Positions 1-6,198 are shown, numbered from the stretch's first letter. The stretch: DNA of 7,619 bases from Nitrospiraceae bacterium UBA6905 (GCA_002451165.1 DKBH01000073.1:2591-10209), one strand, 5' to 3'. The notes: generated by a model not told the origin, from the letters alone. Translations and numbers: made by a program.

Positions 1-2
1 GG

Positions 3-71
3 CCCGAGACCGGAGGCCCCGGGGCCGCGGAGGCCGAGGACGGCCCGGACACCGGGGACGCGGCCGAGTGA
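3..71 (+). CDS. 3' end of upstream gene, probably lysyl-tRNA synthetase C-terminus (partial)
   Basis: A reading frame open from the left edge ends at the TGA at 69-71. Its 22 codons read Pro-Glu-Thr-Gly-Gly and then an acidic Ala/Glu/Asp/Gly-rich tail. The two bases before it (GG) would complete an Arg codon if preceded by C, giving Arg-Pro-Glu. LysS proteins typically end in a segment like FPxxRPE, and lysS often lies directly upstream of lolC in Desulfobacterota-type genomes. The lysS call therefore rests on only two or three residues plus gene order. All codons but one end in G or C. The stop overlaps a possible GTG start of the next gene at 68. It could equally be any gene with an acidic tail. 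Confidence 0.4.
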   Translation, partial: PETGGPGAAEAEDGPDTGDAAE

Positions 72-73
72 AG

Positions 74-1297
74 ATGCCCTGGGAGCTGCGCGTCGCCCTC
101 CGCTACCTCACCGCCCGGCGCAAGCAGGCCTTCATCTCGCTCATCTCGGGGGTCGCGGTCGTCGGGGTCGCGGTCGGGGTGATGGCGCTCCTTGTCGTCC
201 TCTCTGTTATGTCGGGATTCCATCAGGATCTGCAAAAAAAAATTCTCGGAGCGAACGCCCATATCATTGTCAGGGACTTCAAAGGCTCCTTCACTGATTA
301 TGAACGCGTAGCTTCTGTGTTGAAGCAGAACCGGGAAGTGGTGTCTCAGGCGCCGTTTGTCATCGGGCAGGTGATGGTTTCCTTCGGCAACAGGGCACAT
401 GGTGTCTTTATCCGGGGGATTAATCCTGAAATAGAATCACGAACAACGGATATCCTCTCGCACATTAAGGAAGGTGATTTCAGAAACCTTCAAGGTGATG
501 CCGAAATCCCCGGCATCATTCTTGGGAAAGAGCTTGCAGGTACACTCGGTGTTCTCTTGAATGACACGGTCAATGTTGTCTCTCCTATAGGAGAGATCGG
601 CCCCCTGGGAATGCTGCCGAAGGTAAAACCGTTCCGCGTGGTCGGCATTTTTGAGATAGGCATGTTCGAGTATGACTCAAATCTCGTGCTCACGGCCATG
701 AAACCGGCTCAGGAATTCTTCGGCATGAAAGACGCCATATCGGGAATCGAAGTCAGGCTGAAGGACATATACCAGGCTCCTGCCGTGAAGAGGCAACTTC
801 AGGAAACTCTCGGGTTCAAATATATCGTGCTCGACTGGATGCAGATGAACAAGAACCTCTTTTCGGCGCTCAAACTCGAAAAATTTGCCATGTTCGTGAT
901 TCTTGTCCTGATCGTTCTTGTCGCCTCTTTCAATATCATCAGCAATCTGATCATGAACGTCATCGAAAAGAGCCGCGAGATCGCTATCCTCAAAGCCATC
1001 GGTGCCACCAGCAAGAGCATCATGATCATTTTCATGCTTCAGGGACTGTTCATCGGTCTCATCGGGACCTTCCTTGGCATTGCCGGCGGGTATACGCTCG
1101 GTTTCATCCTGAACAAGTATCAGATCATCAGACTGCCGGCAGACGTCTATTACCTGAGCCATCTGCCGGTTAAGATGAGCGCTTTCGACTTTATCACCGT
1201 CTCGCTTTCCGCCATCATCATAAGTTTCCTGGCAACGATCTACCCTGCATGGCAGGCTGCAAAGCTCAACCCCGTGGAGCCGTTACGCTATGAGTGA
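74..1297 (+). CDS. lolC: LolC/LolE-type lipoprotein-releasing ABC transporter permease
   Basis: This is the inner-membrane permease of the Lol system, which extracts outer-membrane lipoproteins from the inner membrane and passes them to LolA. Counting from the GTG at 68, a membrane segment at residues 24-48 is followed by a large periplasmic domain (about 50-270). Three more helices lie near 272-297, 317-347 and 374-396. The cytoplasmic coupling motif EKSREIAILKAIGATSKSI (300-318) and the terminal NPVEPLRYE are typical of LolC/E. Length (~407 aa) is normal. I prefer ATG 74 because homologues begin Met-Pro/Ser-aromatic-Glu (here MPWEL); GTG 68, overlapping the upstream stop, is the alternative. 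The gene overlaps lolD by 8 bases. Codon use changes sharply at about base 190: 41 consecutive G/C-ending codons from GTG 68, then mixed codons. The frame stays open across this, so a chimera inside a conserved region is possible. Confidence 0.93.
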   Translation: MPWELRVALRYLTARRKQAFISLISGVAVVGVAVGVMALLVVLSVMSGFHQDLQKKILGANAHIIVRDFKGSFTDYERVASVLKQNREVVSQAPFVIGQVMVSFGNRAHGVFIRGINPEIESRTTDILSHIKEGDFRNLQGDAEIPGIILGKELAGTLGVLLNDTVNVVSPIGEIGPLGMLPKVKPFRVVGIFEIGMFEYDSNLVLTAMKPAQEFFGMKDAISGIEVRLKDIYQAPAVKRQLQETLGFKYIVLDWMQMNKNLFSALKLEKFAMFVILVLIVLVASFNIISNLIMNVIEKSREIAILKAIGATSKSIMIIFMLQGLFIGLIGTFLGIAGGYTLGFILNKYQIIRLPADVYYLSHLPVKMSAFDFITVSLSAIIISFLATIYPAWQAAKLNPVEPLRYE

Positions 1298-1961
1298 AGT
1301 GATCGAAGCAGTCGGCCTAGGCAAGACGTTTCGTACCGCTGCAGGTGAACTGGAAGTGCTGAAAGGGATCGACGTCACCCTTCATGACGGCGAAATGGTG
1401 GGTATCACCGGTGCATCCGGTGCTGGAAAAAGTACGCTCATGCATATTCTCGGTGCTCTTGACAGACCGTCCGCGGGTAAAGTCTTCTACCGGGGAAGGG
1501 ATGTTTTCTCCATGGATGAAGCGTCTCGTGCCAGATTCAGAAACCAGAGCATCGGTTTCGTATTCCAGTTTCACCATCTCCTGCCGGAATTCACTGCAAT
1601 AGAAAATGTCATGCTACCTGCGCTGATCAGTGGAACGTCCTATGCTGTGGCCGAGCAGAAGGCCCGGGGGCTGATTAATGATCTCGGCCTCACATCCCGT
1701 CTGCTTCACCGGCCGGGTGAGCTTTCTGGTGGTGAACAGCAACGGGCCGCAGTGGCGAGGGCTCTTATACAAGATCCCACCGTGGTTCTCGCCGATGAAC
1801 CTACGGGCAACCTTGATACGGCAACGGGCAACAGCCTCTTTGAGCTCTTTCTTGCCCTTAACAGGGACAAAGGAATAACCTTCATCATCGTCACCCACAA
1901 CACAACTCTTGCAGACCGCTGTCAGCGCATCCTCCGCATGGCAGACGGACGTTTCATCTGA
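1290..1961 (+). CDS. lolD: LolD, lipoprotein-releasing ABC transporter ATPase
   Basis: This is the cytoplasmic ATPase that powers lipoprotein release by the LolC/E permease. All ABC motifs are visible: Walker A GASGAGKST (41-49), Q-loop Gln93 in FQFHHLLPEFTAIEN, signature LSGGE (145-149), Walker B VVLADEP with Asp169/Glu170, and switch His203 in THN. The FQFHHLLPEFTA stretch is characteristic of LolD within the MacB/LolD/FtsE group. Length (223 aa) is normal. The start lies in ATGAGTGA, overlapping the lolC stop, with GGAG at 1276-1279 about 10 bases upstream, so the two genes are very likely translationally coupled. A new promoter follows within 20 bases of the stop, so the Lol pair and the nosL unit are probably separate transcripts. 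Confidence 0.95.
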   Translation: MSEVIEAVGLGKTFRTAAGELEVLKGIDVTLHDGEMVGITGASGAGKSTLMHILGALDRPSAGKVFYRGRDVFSMDEASRARFRNQSIGFVFQFHHLLPEFTAIENVMLPALISGTSYAVAEQKARGLINDLGLTSRLLHRPGELSGGEQQRAAVARALIQDPTVVLADEPTGNLDTATGNSLFELFLALNRDKGITFIIVTHNTTLADRCQRILRMADGRFI

Positions 1962-1974
1962 GACCGGCCCGCGG

Positions 1975-1980
1975 TATAAT
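1975..1980 (+). promoter_or_regulatory. Consensus -10 box upstream of the nosL-like gene
   Basis: A perfect TATAAT lies 32 bases before the nosL-type ATG, in the 51-base gap after lolD. The region 16-18 bases upstream overlaps the end of lolD (GTTTCATC) and has no good TTGACA. The promoter may therefore need an activator, or be weak or extended-type. Expected transcription start is about 1986-1988, inside the adjoining dyad. Confidence 0.55.
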
Positions 1981-1981
1981 A

Positions 1982-1998
1982 GAGATAGAGACTATCTC
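1982..1998. promoter_or_regulatory. Perfect 7-3-7 dyad at the nosL transcription start, candidate operator
   Basis: GAGATAG at 1982-1988 and CTATCTC at 1992-1998 are exact reverse complements around AGA. The dyad sits immediately after the -10 box, so it spans the expected +1. A repressor bound there would block initiation. It could also form a small 5' mRNA hairpin, although a three-base loop and AT-rich stem make that weak. I do not recognise the regulator. Confidence 0.5.
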
Positions 1999-2001
1999 AG
2001 C

Positions 2002-2007
2002 AGGAGG
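2002..2007 (+). promoter_or_regulatory. Strong Shine-Dalgarno of the nosL-like gene
   Basis: AGGAGG lies five bases before ATG 2013 and fixes that start. It is the strongest ribosome site in the window, in contrast with the ABC permease at 4849, which has none. Confidence 0.7.
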
Positions 2008-2012
2008 ATATC

Positions 2013-2513
2013 ATGACGATACATGACCAGCTCACACCCCTCAAAAGGGTGTATTGCGCCTTTCTGCTGATCATCCTGGTCCCGGCATGGGGGATGGCTG
2101 CGGGGCCGGCAGAACTAAAAAAAGACGATCGATGCGCTGTCTGCGGCATGTTCGTCGCCAAATATAGGCCATGGATTGCTCAGATCATCTTTTCCGACAA
2201 CAGCTATGTTGCCTTTGACGGGCCGAAAGACATGTTTAAGTACTATCTGCAGCTGAACAAGTATGCTCCGACGAAAAAAGTTTCGGACATTGCATCGATC
2301 TACGTCACCGAATATTATTCTGCGAAGCTCATGGATGCAAAAGACATGTTCTATGTGACCGGCAGTAACGTTCTGGGTCCCATGGGTGACGAACTTGTCC
2401 CTATCGCAACAGAACTGCAAGCACAGGAGTTTCTGAAAGACCATAGAGGAAAGGCCATACTAAAGTTCCCGGAAATTACGAAGGAACTCATCCTTCACTC
2501 GCATGAACCCTAG
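2013..2513 (+). CDS. NosL-family periplasmic metal-binding protein
   Basis: This is a NosL-family protein. The family is known for a periplasmic copper(I) chaperone that supplies nitrous oxide reductase, but many members occur without it. The N-terminus (about 12-30) is a signal peptide ending AWGMAA, probably signal peptidase I cleaved; there is no lipobox, unlike classical lipoprotein NosL. The metal motif C41-A-V-C44-G-M46 follows. Other family hallmarks are FDGPKDMFKYYL (68-79), YVTEYYS and the conserved GPMG/ELVP region (122-130). The C-terminus HSHEP could add ligands. No nosZ, nosD or nosY is present, so the partner is probably not N2O reductase. The last 11 bases overlap the DUF2318 gene, so the two proteins are likely made together. 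Family assignment is secure; copper specificity is inferred. Confidence 0.85.
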   Translation: MTIHDQLTPLKRVYCAFLLIILVPAWGMAAGPAELKKDDRCAVCGMFVAKYRPWIAQIIFSDNSYVAFDGPKDMFKYYLQLNKYAPTKKVSDIASIYVTEYYSAKLMDAKDMFYVTGSNVLGPMGDELVPIATELQAQEFLKDHRGKAILKFPEITKELILHSHEP

Positions 2514-2973
2514 CGGTCGCTTCACTGCATCTCGTGACCTCTTGTTTATATTTCTGCTTTGCGTTGTCGTCTTTCAGTTAGGCTGCGGAAAGAAAATGGC
2601 GCAATATCCAGATGCACCGGTCCGTGATAACAAAATCATTATACCCTTGCATGATGTCCGTGACGGCAGAGCTCATTTCTTTACGTACACGCGAGGGGGC
2701 AGACAGATCAACTTCTTCGTGAGGACAGACGCGAAAGGAACTGTCTCATCCTATTTTGACGCATGTTATACCTGCTACAAGCAGAAAAAAGGGTATCGCC
2801 AGGAAGGTGCCGACCTTATTTGCAACGAGTGTGGGATGAAATTCAATATTTCGGATGAGACATGGCAGGCACAAGGGGGATGTGACCCCATACTCTTGAA
2901 AAGTAGCATAGAAGGTGAACAACTGGTCATTGATACGGACGTAATAGAAAAAGGGCTGAAGCTCTTTAAGTGA
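2503..2973 (+). CDS. DUF2318-type exported cysteine-rich putative metal-binding protein
   Basis: This resembles the soluble DUF2318 domain, found beside FTR1-type iron permeases and MacB-like ABC genes (Cj1660 in the Campylobacter p19 locus, from memory). A hydrophobic segment (12-28) ends in QLGC28-GK, a near-lipobox whose Gln at -3 departs from the usual pattern; it may be a lipoprotein or an anchored protein. The domain keeps FDACYTCYKQKKGYRQEG with C88 and C91, then CNECGMKF with C107 and C110, and GGCDP with C127. These four or five cysteines suggest a zinc-ribbon-like or iron/copper site. The start overlaps the nosL stop by 11 bases without a well-placed ribosome site, implying coupling. 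Its TGA abuts the stop of the opposing ABC ATPase gene. The biochemical role is not established. Confidence 0.8.
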   Translation: MNPSGRFTASRDLLFIFLLCVVVFQLGCGKKMAQYPDAPVRDNKIIIPLHDVRDGRAHFFTYTRGGRQINFFVRTDAKGTVSSYFDACYTCYKQKKGYRQEGADLICNECGMKFNISDETWQAQGGCDPILLKSSIEGEQLVIDTDVIEKGLKLFK

Positions 2974-3648
2974 TCAGGTTTCGTAGAGATTCCCATGGAT
3001 CATCTTGAGCGTGCGCTGTGCCATGCCGGCCAGTTCAAGATTATGGGTGATAAAAATGAAGGTAATCTGCTTTTCCCTGTTAAGCTTCTTAAACAACTCC
3101 ATAATATCGTTCTCCGTCTCCTCATCGAGATCCCCCGTCGGCTCGTCAGCCAAAATCACCCGGGGATCATACATGAGGGCACGAGCAATCGCCACGCGGC
3201 GCTGCTGCCCTCCGGAAAGCTGCGAAGGATAGGCATCATATTTTTCGCCGATACCTACCATCTGGAGGAGATCTTTCGTCTTCGCCCCATCTCGCGCGTT
3301 TCGAGATTTCCGGAACAGCCCTGGCAGCATCACATTCTCAGCAGCCGTAAGCATCGGCAGGAGACTTGCAAACTGGAACATAAATCCAACCTGCTCGTTC
3401 CGGTATTCTGACAGCCGGTCGTCATCCAAGCCGCAGATGTCCTGTCCATCGAAGAGCACTCGTCCGGACGTCGGCTTCATGATACCGCCGATGATCGACA
3501 GCAATGTCGTCTTCCCTGATCCAGAATGTCCGACAACAGATACAAACTCGCCCTTTTCAATGATGAGGGATACCCCGTCCACAGCGGTGATCGTCTGATC
3601 GGCAATAGCATATTTTTTCGTCAGTTCAACGACCTCTATCTGCGCCAC
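2974..3648 (-). CDS. MacB/LolD-type ABC transporter ATP-binding protein
   Basis: This is the cytoplasmic ATPase partner of the FtsX-like permease encoded just upstream. Motifs: Walker A GHSGSGKTT (40-48), Q-loop Gln92 in FQFASLLPMLTAAEN, signature LSGGQ (144-148), Walker B VILADEP with Asp168/Glu169, and switch His202. The loop FQFASLLPMLT differs from LolD's FQFHHLLPEFT, so this is not a second LolD. It starts with GTG at 3648, four bases after the permease TAG; AAGGAA overlapping that stop (3656-3661 on the + strand) is the ribosome site, so the two are coupled. Length (224 aa) is normal. Similar ATPase/permease pairs accompany DUF2318 genes elsewhere, suggesting shared work in periplasmic metal or thiol handling. 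The substrate cannot be read from the sequence. Confidence 0.9.
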   Translation of the reverse strand: MAQIEVVELTKKYAIADQTITAVDGVSLIIEKGEFVSVVGHSGSGKTTLLSIIGGIMKPTSGRVLFDGQDICGLDDDRLSEYRNEQVGFMFQFASLLPMLTAAENVMLPGLFRKSRNARDGAKTKDLLQMVGIGEKYDAYPSQLSGGQQRRVAIARALMYDPRVILADEPTGDLDEETENDIMELFKKLNREKQITFIFITHNLELAGMAQRTLKMIHGNLYET

Positions 3649-3652
3649 CAGT

Positions 3653-4849
3653 CTATTCCTTCTTAATAGCCACGAGGGGCTCCATCTTTTTTATTTTTAG
3701 GATCGGAGATAACGCACCTGCAATACAGATGGCGTTACCGACGAGAAACCCGGCACCACCAATCACGATACGTTCTGCAACACCGAGATGCATCGGGAGG
3801 TTCTTCATGATAGAAAAGCTTTTCGCAAGCACAATCGAAAGCATTGTCCCGCAGAAAATCCCGATAATGCTACCAATGCTGCCAAGAATAACGACTTCAA
3901 GGAGAAATACCGAAACAATATGAGATTCCTTTGCTCCCACAGCGCGCATAATGCCCACTTCCCGTGCCCGCTCATTGGCAATGGCAGAAAAAATCGCCCA
4001 GGTAAGAAATCCGGAAAGAAAACAGATGAGAAGCATGGTGAAGATGAAGATATAATTAATATCCCGGAGCGTCGTAATAATGCTCTTGCCGATATCCTTG
4101 CGTGCCATCGTGTCAACCTGGACAAAAGAATCCTCGATCTCTCCTGCTATCTTATAGGGGTCTAACCCCTTTTTCACCCTGATAAAAACTATGGATACCT
4201 GTCCCGGCTTAAGATCGGTTTTTCCCTTTCTCAGGATATCATCAAGGTTGCCGTCATCAATAAAAAGGGCATTGTCAAGCCCCGTGCCCGTCTTGTCGAG
4301 TATGCCGACCATCTTGAAGACATTCCCGAAAAGTACGCTGTCCACTTCTACCAGACCTACGCGTATATTGAACGCAGACTCGTGGCCCACCAGCGCCTCA
4401 CCTTTCTGCAGCCTTCTCCCAAACTTCTCGGTCAACCAGGGTTTGATGATAAAATCCGTATCCTGGTTAAAAGCTACCACCACGGTCTCCGGGACATCGC
4501 AACACAACCCCTGCATGGTCGTTAGATAGGTCTGGTAGGTCATTGCGTCAATCCCTTGTATCGCCTTCAGCCTGTCCAGGATCTCTTTGTCCATATAAAA
4601 AGATTTTGACTTGTTCTCGAGAAGCACGTCCTCTGCAAATCCGCGGGAACCGGCGGGTACCACAAGAATATCAGCACCAAGCCGCTCCGAAGCAAGCCTG
4701 ATGCTCGATGAAACCCTTCTCACGAACGATAGTGAAAAAACGAGAGCTGAAACCAGCAGGGCAATTGCCACGATAAGGATTACGGTCCGGAGCGGTTTTC
4801 TTTTCAGATTACGCCGGGCGAGTGACGAAAAAGTGAATGCGGCCTTCAT
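3653..4849 (-). CDS. MacB/FtsX-type ABC transporter permease
   Basis: This is a four-helix type VII (MacB/FtsX) permease. Transmembrane segments lie near 22-42, 266-290, 311-340 and 362-384, with a periplasmic domain (about 45-262) between the first two. The coupling segment ERAREVGIMRAVGAKESHI (293-311) contacts the ATPase. The periplasmic part begins RLGADILVVPAGSRG, typical of the group near DUF2318 genes, and carries an adjacent Cys pair (116-117, GLCCDVP). Such proteins usually move nothing across the membrane themselves but transmit ATP-driven motion to periplasmic partners. The ATG has no Shine-Dalgarno and lies 10 bases after a TATAAT, so the mRNA may be leaderless. No other Met lies before the first helix, so the start is secure. 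Substrate unknown. Confidence 0.88.
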   Translation of the reverse strand: MKAAFTFSSLARRNLKRKPLRTVILIVAIALLVSALVFSLSFVRRVSSSIRLASERLGADILVVPAGSRGFAEDVLLENKSKSFYMDKEILDRLKAIQGIDAMTYQTYLTTMQGLCCDVPETVVVAFNQDTDFIIKPWLTEKFGRRLQKGEALVGHESAFNIRVGLVEVDSVLFGNVFKMVGILDKTGTGLDNALFIDDGNLDDILRKGKTDLKPGQVSIVFIRVKKGLDPYKIAGEIEDSFVQVDTMARKDIGKSIITTLRDINYIFIFTMLLICFLSGFLTWAIFSAIANERAREVGIMRAVGAKESHIVSVFLLEVVILGSIGSIIGIFCGTMLSIVLAKSFSIMKNLPMHLGVAERIVIGGAGFLVGNAICIAGALSPILKIKKMEPLVAIKKE

Positions 4850-4859
4850 AGTGGGGTGT

Positions 4860-4865
4860 ATTATA
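4860..4865 (-). promoter_or_regulatory. Consensus -10 box of the ABC permease-ATPase operon
   Basis: Read on the - strand, TATAAT at 4865-4860 is followed by only ten bases (ACACCCCACT) before the permease ATG. Transcription would start about 0-4 bases before the ATG, giving a leaderless or near-leaderless message. No TTGACA lies 16-18 bases upstream; that place is taken by one arm of the palindrome at 4879-4914. Confidence 0.5.
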
Positions 4866-4878
4866 AAGGATTTGTGAT

Positions 4879-4914
4879 ATTCTTTCTATGCGGCCGTAGC
4901 CGCATAGAAAGAAT
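4879..4914. repeat. Perfect 16-bp inverted repeat with 4-base loop, between cytochrome and permease genes
   Basis: ATTCTTTCTATGCGGC (4879-4894) and its exact reverse complement (4899-4914) flank CGTA. It lies 19 bases past the cytochrome stop and directly upstream of the permease -10 box. As RNA from either strand it makes a very stable hairpin, so it probably ends or protects the cytochrome transcript. However, neither strand has a U-tract after the 3' arm, and the outer stem has U on the 5' side and A on the 3' side, the reverse of a normal intrinsic terminator. Its centre lies about 43-44 bases before the predicted permease transcription start, which is the usual place for an activator site. 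Both roles are possible. Confidence 0.75.
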
Positions 4915-4933
4915 CCACACGAAAAAACTGCTG

Positions 4934-6064
4934 CTATTTGAAGTTTGCGTCGATACCGCAGAGCACGGCGCTCTTGTCGCCAAGTCCCATGCCCTTATGA
5001 CATGCGAAGCAGGTAGATGCCGGCTTTCCGACGATTTTCTTAGCATCTACATCATACAGCTGAACCATGCCGTCAGTTATGGTCTTTCCGGGTATCGCCT
5101 TCCCTTCGGCGTCGCACCCCTCTGTGGATGACCTGAGGGTCAGAAGTGCATACTTGCCGTCAGGCGTTGGGATGGCGTCATGGTTCTGCCCCCCGGTGCT
5201 CATCTTTTCATCCACCATTGCCAGTGTAGTGCCGTCGAGCAGCCAGAAGCGGTCAGCTGCAGACTGGAAGATATACTTGTCGTCCTTGCTGAAGTACTGG
5301 CGAAAAGTGATCGTCTTGCCCGGCTCTCCGGAATGGGTAGCCTTCGCGAGTACTTTCCACTCACCTTTTTCCATTGCCGGCAGATCAACCAGCACGAAAT
5401 CAACCTTGCCGTTTGCCTTTCCATCATCGCCCTTCATGGTAACGGTTATGAGGAATTTCTTAAAGTCATTGGAGTTCGTACCATGGACAAAGACATATGA
5501 TCCTGACTTATAGCCGAGACCGTCGATGAATACTCTCTTCTTGTGCTCCATGGTCTTCTTGTCAAAGACATCCACATAGCCTTCATTGCCCATGAAGATC
5601 GGCAGAAAATTTGCGCTGCTCTGTCCTGAAGCGCAGTAGACCGGTGGCTTCTCTGCTTTTGACCGCGGATCAGGGTCCATGGCAATGTCCTTAATGACCT
5701 TCCCGGTTGTCAGATCAGAAACGCCAACGTGTTGCTTCTTGTTCGGATCGAGTACATACGTAGACCAGAACATCTTTGTAGTATCACCGGCATCGATCCG
5801 CGCATCGTGCGTGGGATGGGTGGTCTTGTCACCGATCACGATCCGATCAAGATTGGAGACCTTAATCGGGTCATCGGCGTTATAAGGATCAATCGCCACA
5901 TCAGCCTTCGTGTAATGACCGCCCATACCGGCAACATATACTGTGCCGGAATAAGTCTTCTTTGCTGCAGTTGCCACAGCAGTCTGGGTGTCAATAGCTG
6001 TAAATGTCAGGTAACCGCCTGCTACCAGTGTGAGAACCAATGCTACAAACAAAACTTTTTTCAT
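4934..6064 (-). CDS. Exported beta-propeller monoheme c-type cytochrome
   Basis: This is a periplasmic redox or electron-transfer protein of unknown substrate. From ATG 6064 (376 aa) it has a signal peptide (MKKVLFVALVLTLVAGG...), then repeated beta-propeller blades such as YVDVFDKKTM, FWLLDGTTLAM and VQLYDVDAKKIVG. A single heme c site, CFACH (C352, C355, H356), lies near the C-terminus. Histidines recur at blade starts: H86 in PTHDA, H195 in FVHG, H295 in QNHDA, plus H50 and H112. Extra cysteines are C144, C317 and C369. GGGGAG 6-7 bases before ATG 6064 supports this start; a TTG at 6103 with its own GGGGAGG would add 13 residues before the signal. It resembles YncE/NirF/NosZ-like propellers in architecture only, without the CuA domain or NosZ motifs. 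The neighbouring NosL makes a copper-containing partner tempting but unproven. Confidence 0.75.
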   Translation of the reverse strand: MKKVLFVALVLTLVAGGYLTFTAIDTQTAVATAAKKTYSGTVYVAGMGGHYTKADVAIDPYNADDPIKVSNLDRIVIGDKTTHPTHDARIDAGDTTKMFWSTYVLDPNKKQHVGVSDLTTGKVIKDIAMDPDPRSKAEKPPVYCASGQSSANFLPIFMGNEGYVDVFDKKTMEHKKRVFIDGLGYKSGSYVFVHGTNSNDFKKFLITVTMKGDDGKANGKVDFVLVDLPAMEKGEWKVLAKATHSGEPGKTITFRQYFSKDDKYIFQSAADRFWLLDGTTLAMVDEKMSTGGQNHDAIPTPDGKYALLTLRSSTEGCDAEGKAIPGKTITDGMVQLYDVDAKKIVGKPASTCFACHKGMGLGDKSAVLCGIDANFK

Positions 6065-6182
6065 TCTTCTCTCCCCGTTTTTGTGTTTTATTTCTCTGTG
6101 CAATGCACATTACCTCCCCTAAGCGCGCTATCCTATGCTTTCCGTTGAAATCACCACCTTTCTCGCTGATGTTAAAGAACGG

Positions 6183-6197
6183 ATAATTCAGAATTAT
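6183..6197. promoter_or_regulatory. Perfect 7-1-7 palindrome overlapping the cytochrome promoter, candidate operator
   Basis: ATAATTC-A-GAATTAT is an exact inverted repeat with one central base. Arm length and spacing match the 7-1-7 geometry of Fur/PerR-family boxes, and the GATAAT start at 6182 matches a Fur hexamer, but the rest of the Fur consensus is not met. Its overlap with the -10 box fits repression. The region is AT-rich, so chance cannot be excluded. Confidence 0.4.
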
Positions 6198-6198
6198 A
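6193..6198 (-). promoter_or_regulatory. Candidate -10 box of the beta-propeller cytochrome gene
   Basis: Read on the - strand, TATAAT at 6198-6193 would give a 5' leader of about 120 bases. The -35 position 17 bases upstream (GCAAAA) is poor. The box overlaps a perfect 15-base palindrome, so the promoter looks regulated. Confidence 0.4.

Noticed and set aside
677..1162. Long antisense frame opposite lolC
   Set aside because: A shadow of the lolC codons; acidic, repetitive composition and no ribosome site. Likewise frames at 2995-3411 (+), 3788-4165 (+) and 5067-5513 (+).
2013..4849. A nitrous oxide reductase (nos) operon, suggested by NosL and ABC genes
   Set aside because: No nosZ, nosD or nosY. 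The ATPase and permease are of MacB/FtsX type, not NosF/NosY, and the cytochrome lacks CuA and NosZ motifs.
4879..4914. Palindrome as a standard intrinsic terminator
   Set aside because: No U-tract follows the hairpin on either strand and the stem arms have reversed T/A polarity; kept as an inverted repeat of undecided role.
5991..6110. 39-residue leader peptide from ATG 6110, overlapping the cytochrome start out of frame
   Set aside because: Its GGAGG is only two bases from the ATG, too close for normal initiation, and the peptide has no recognisable character.
6065..6192. Riboswitch in the ~120-base cytochrome leader
   Set aside because: I looked for c-di-GMP, cobalamin and similar conserved cores and found none; only the ribosome sites and a small dyad are visible.
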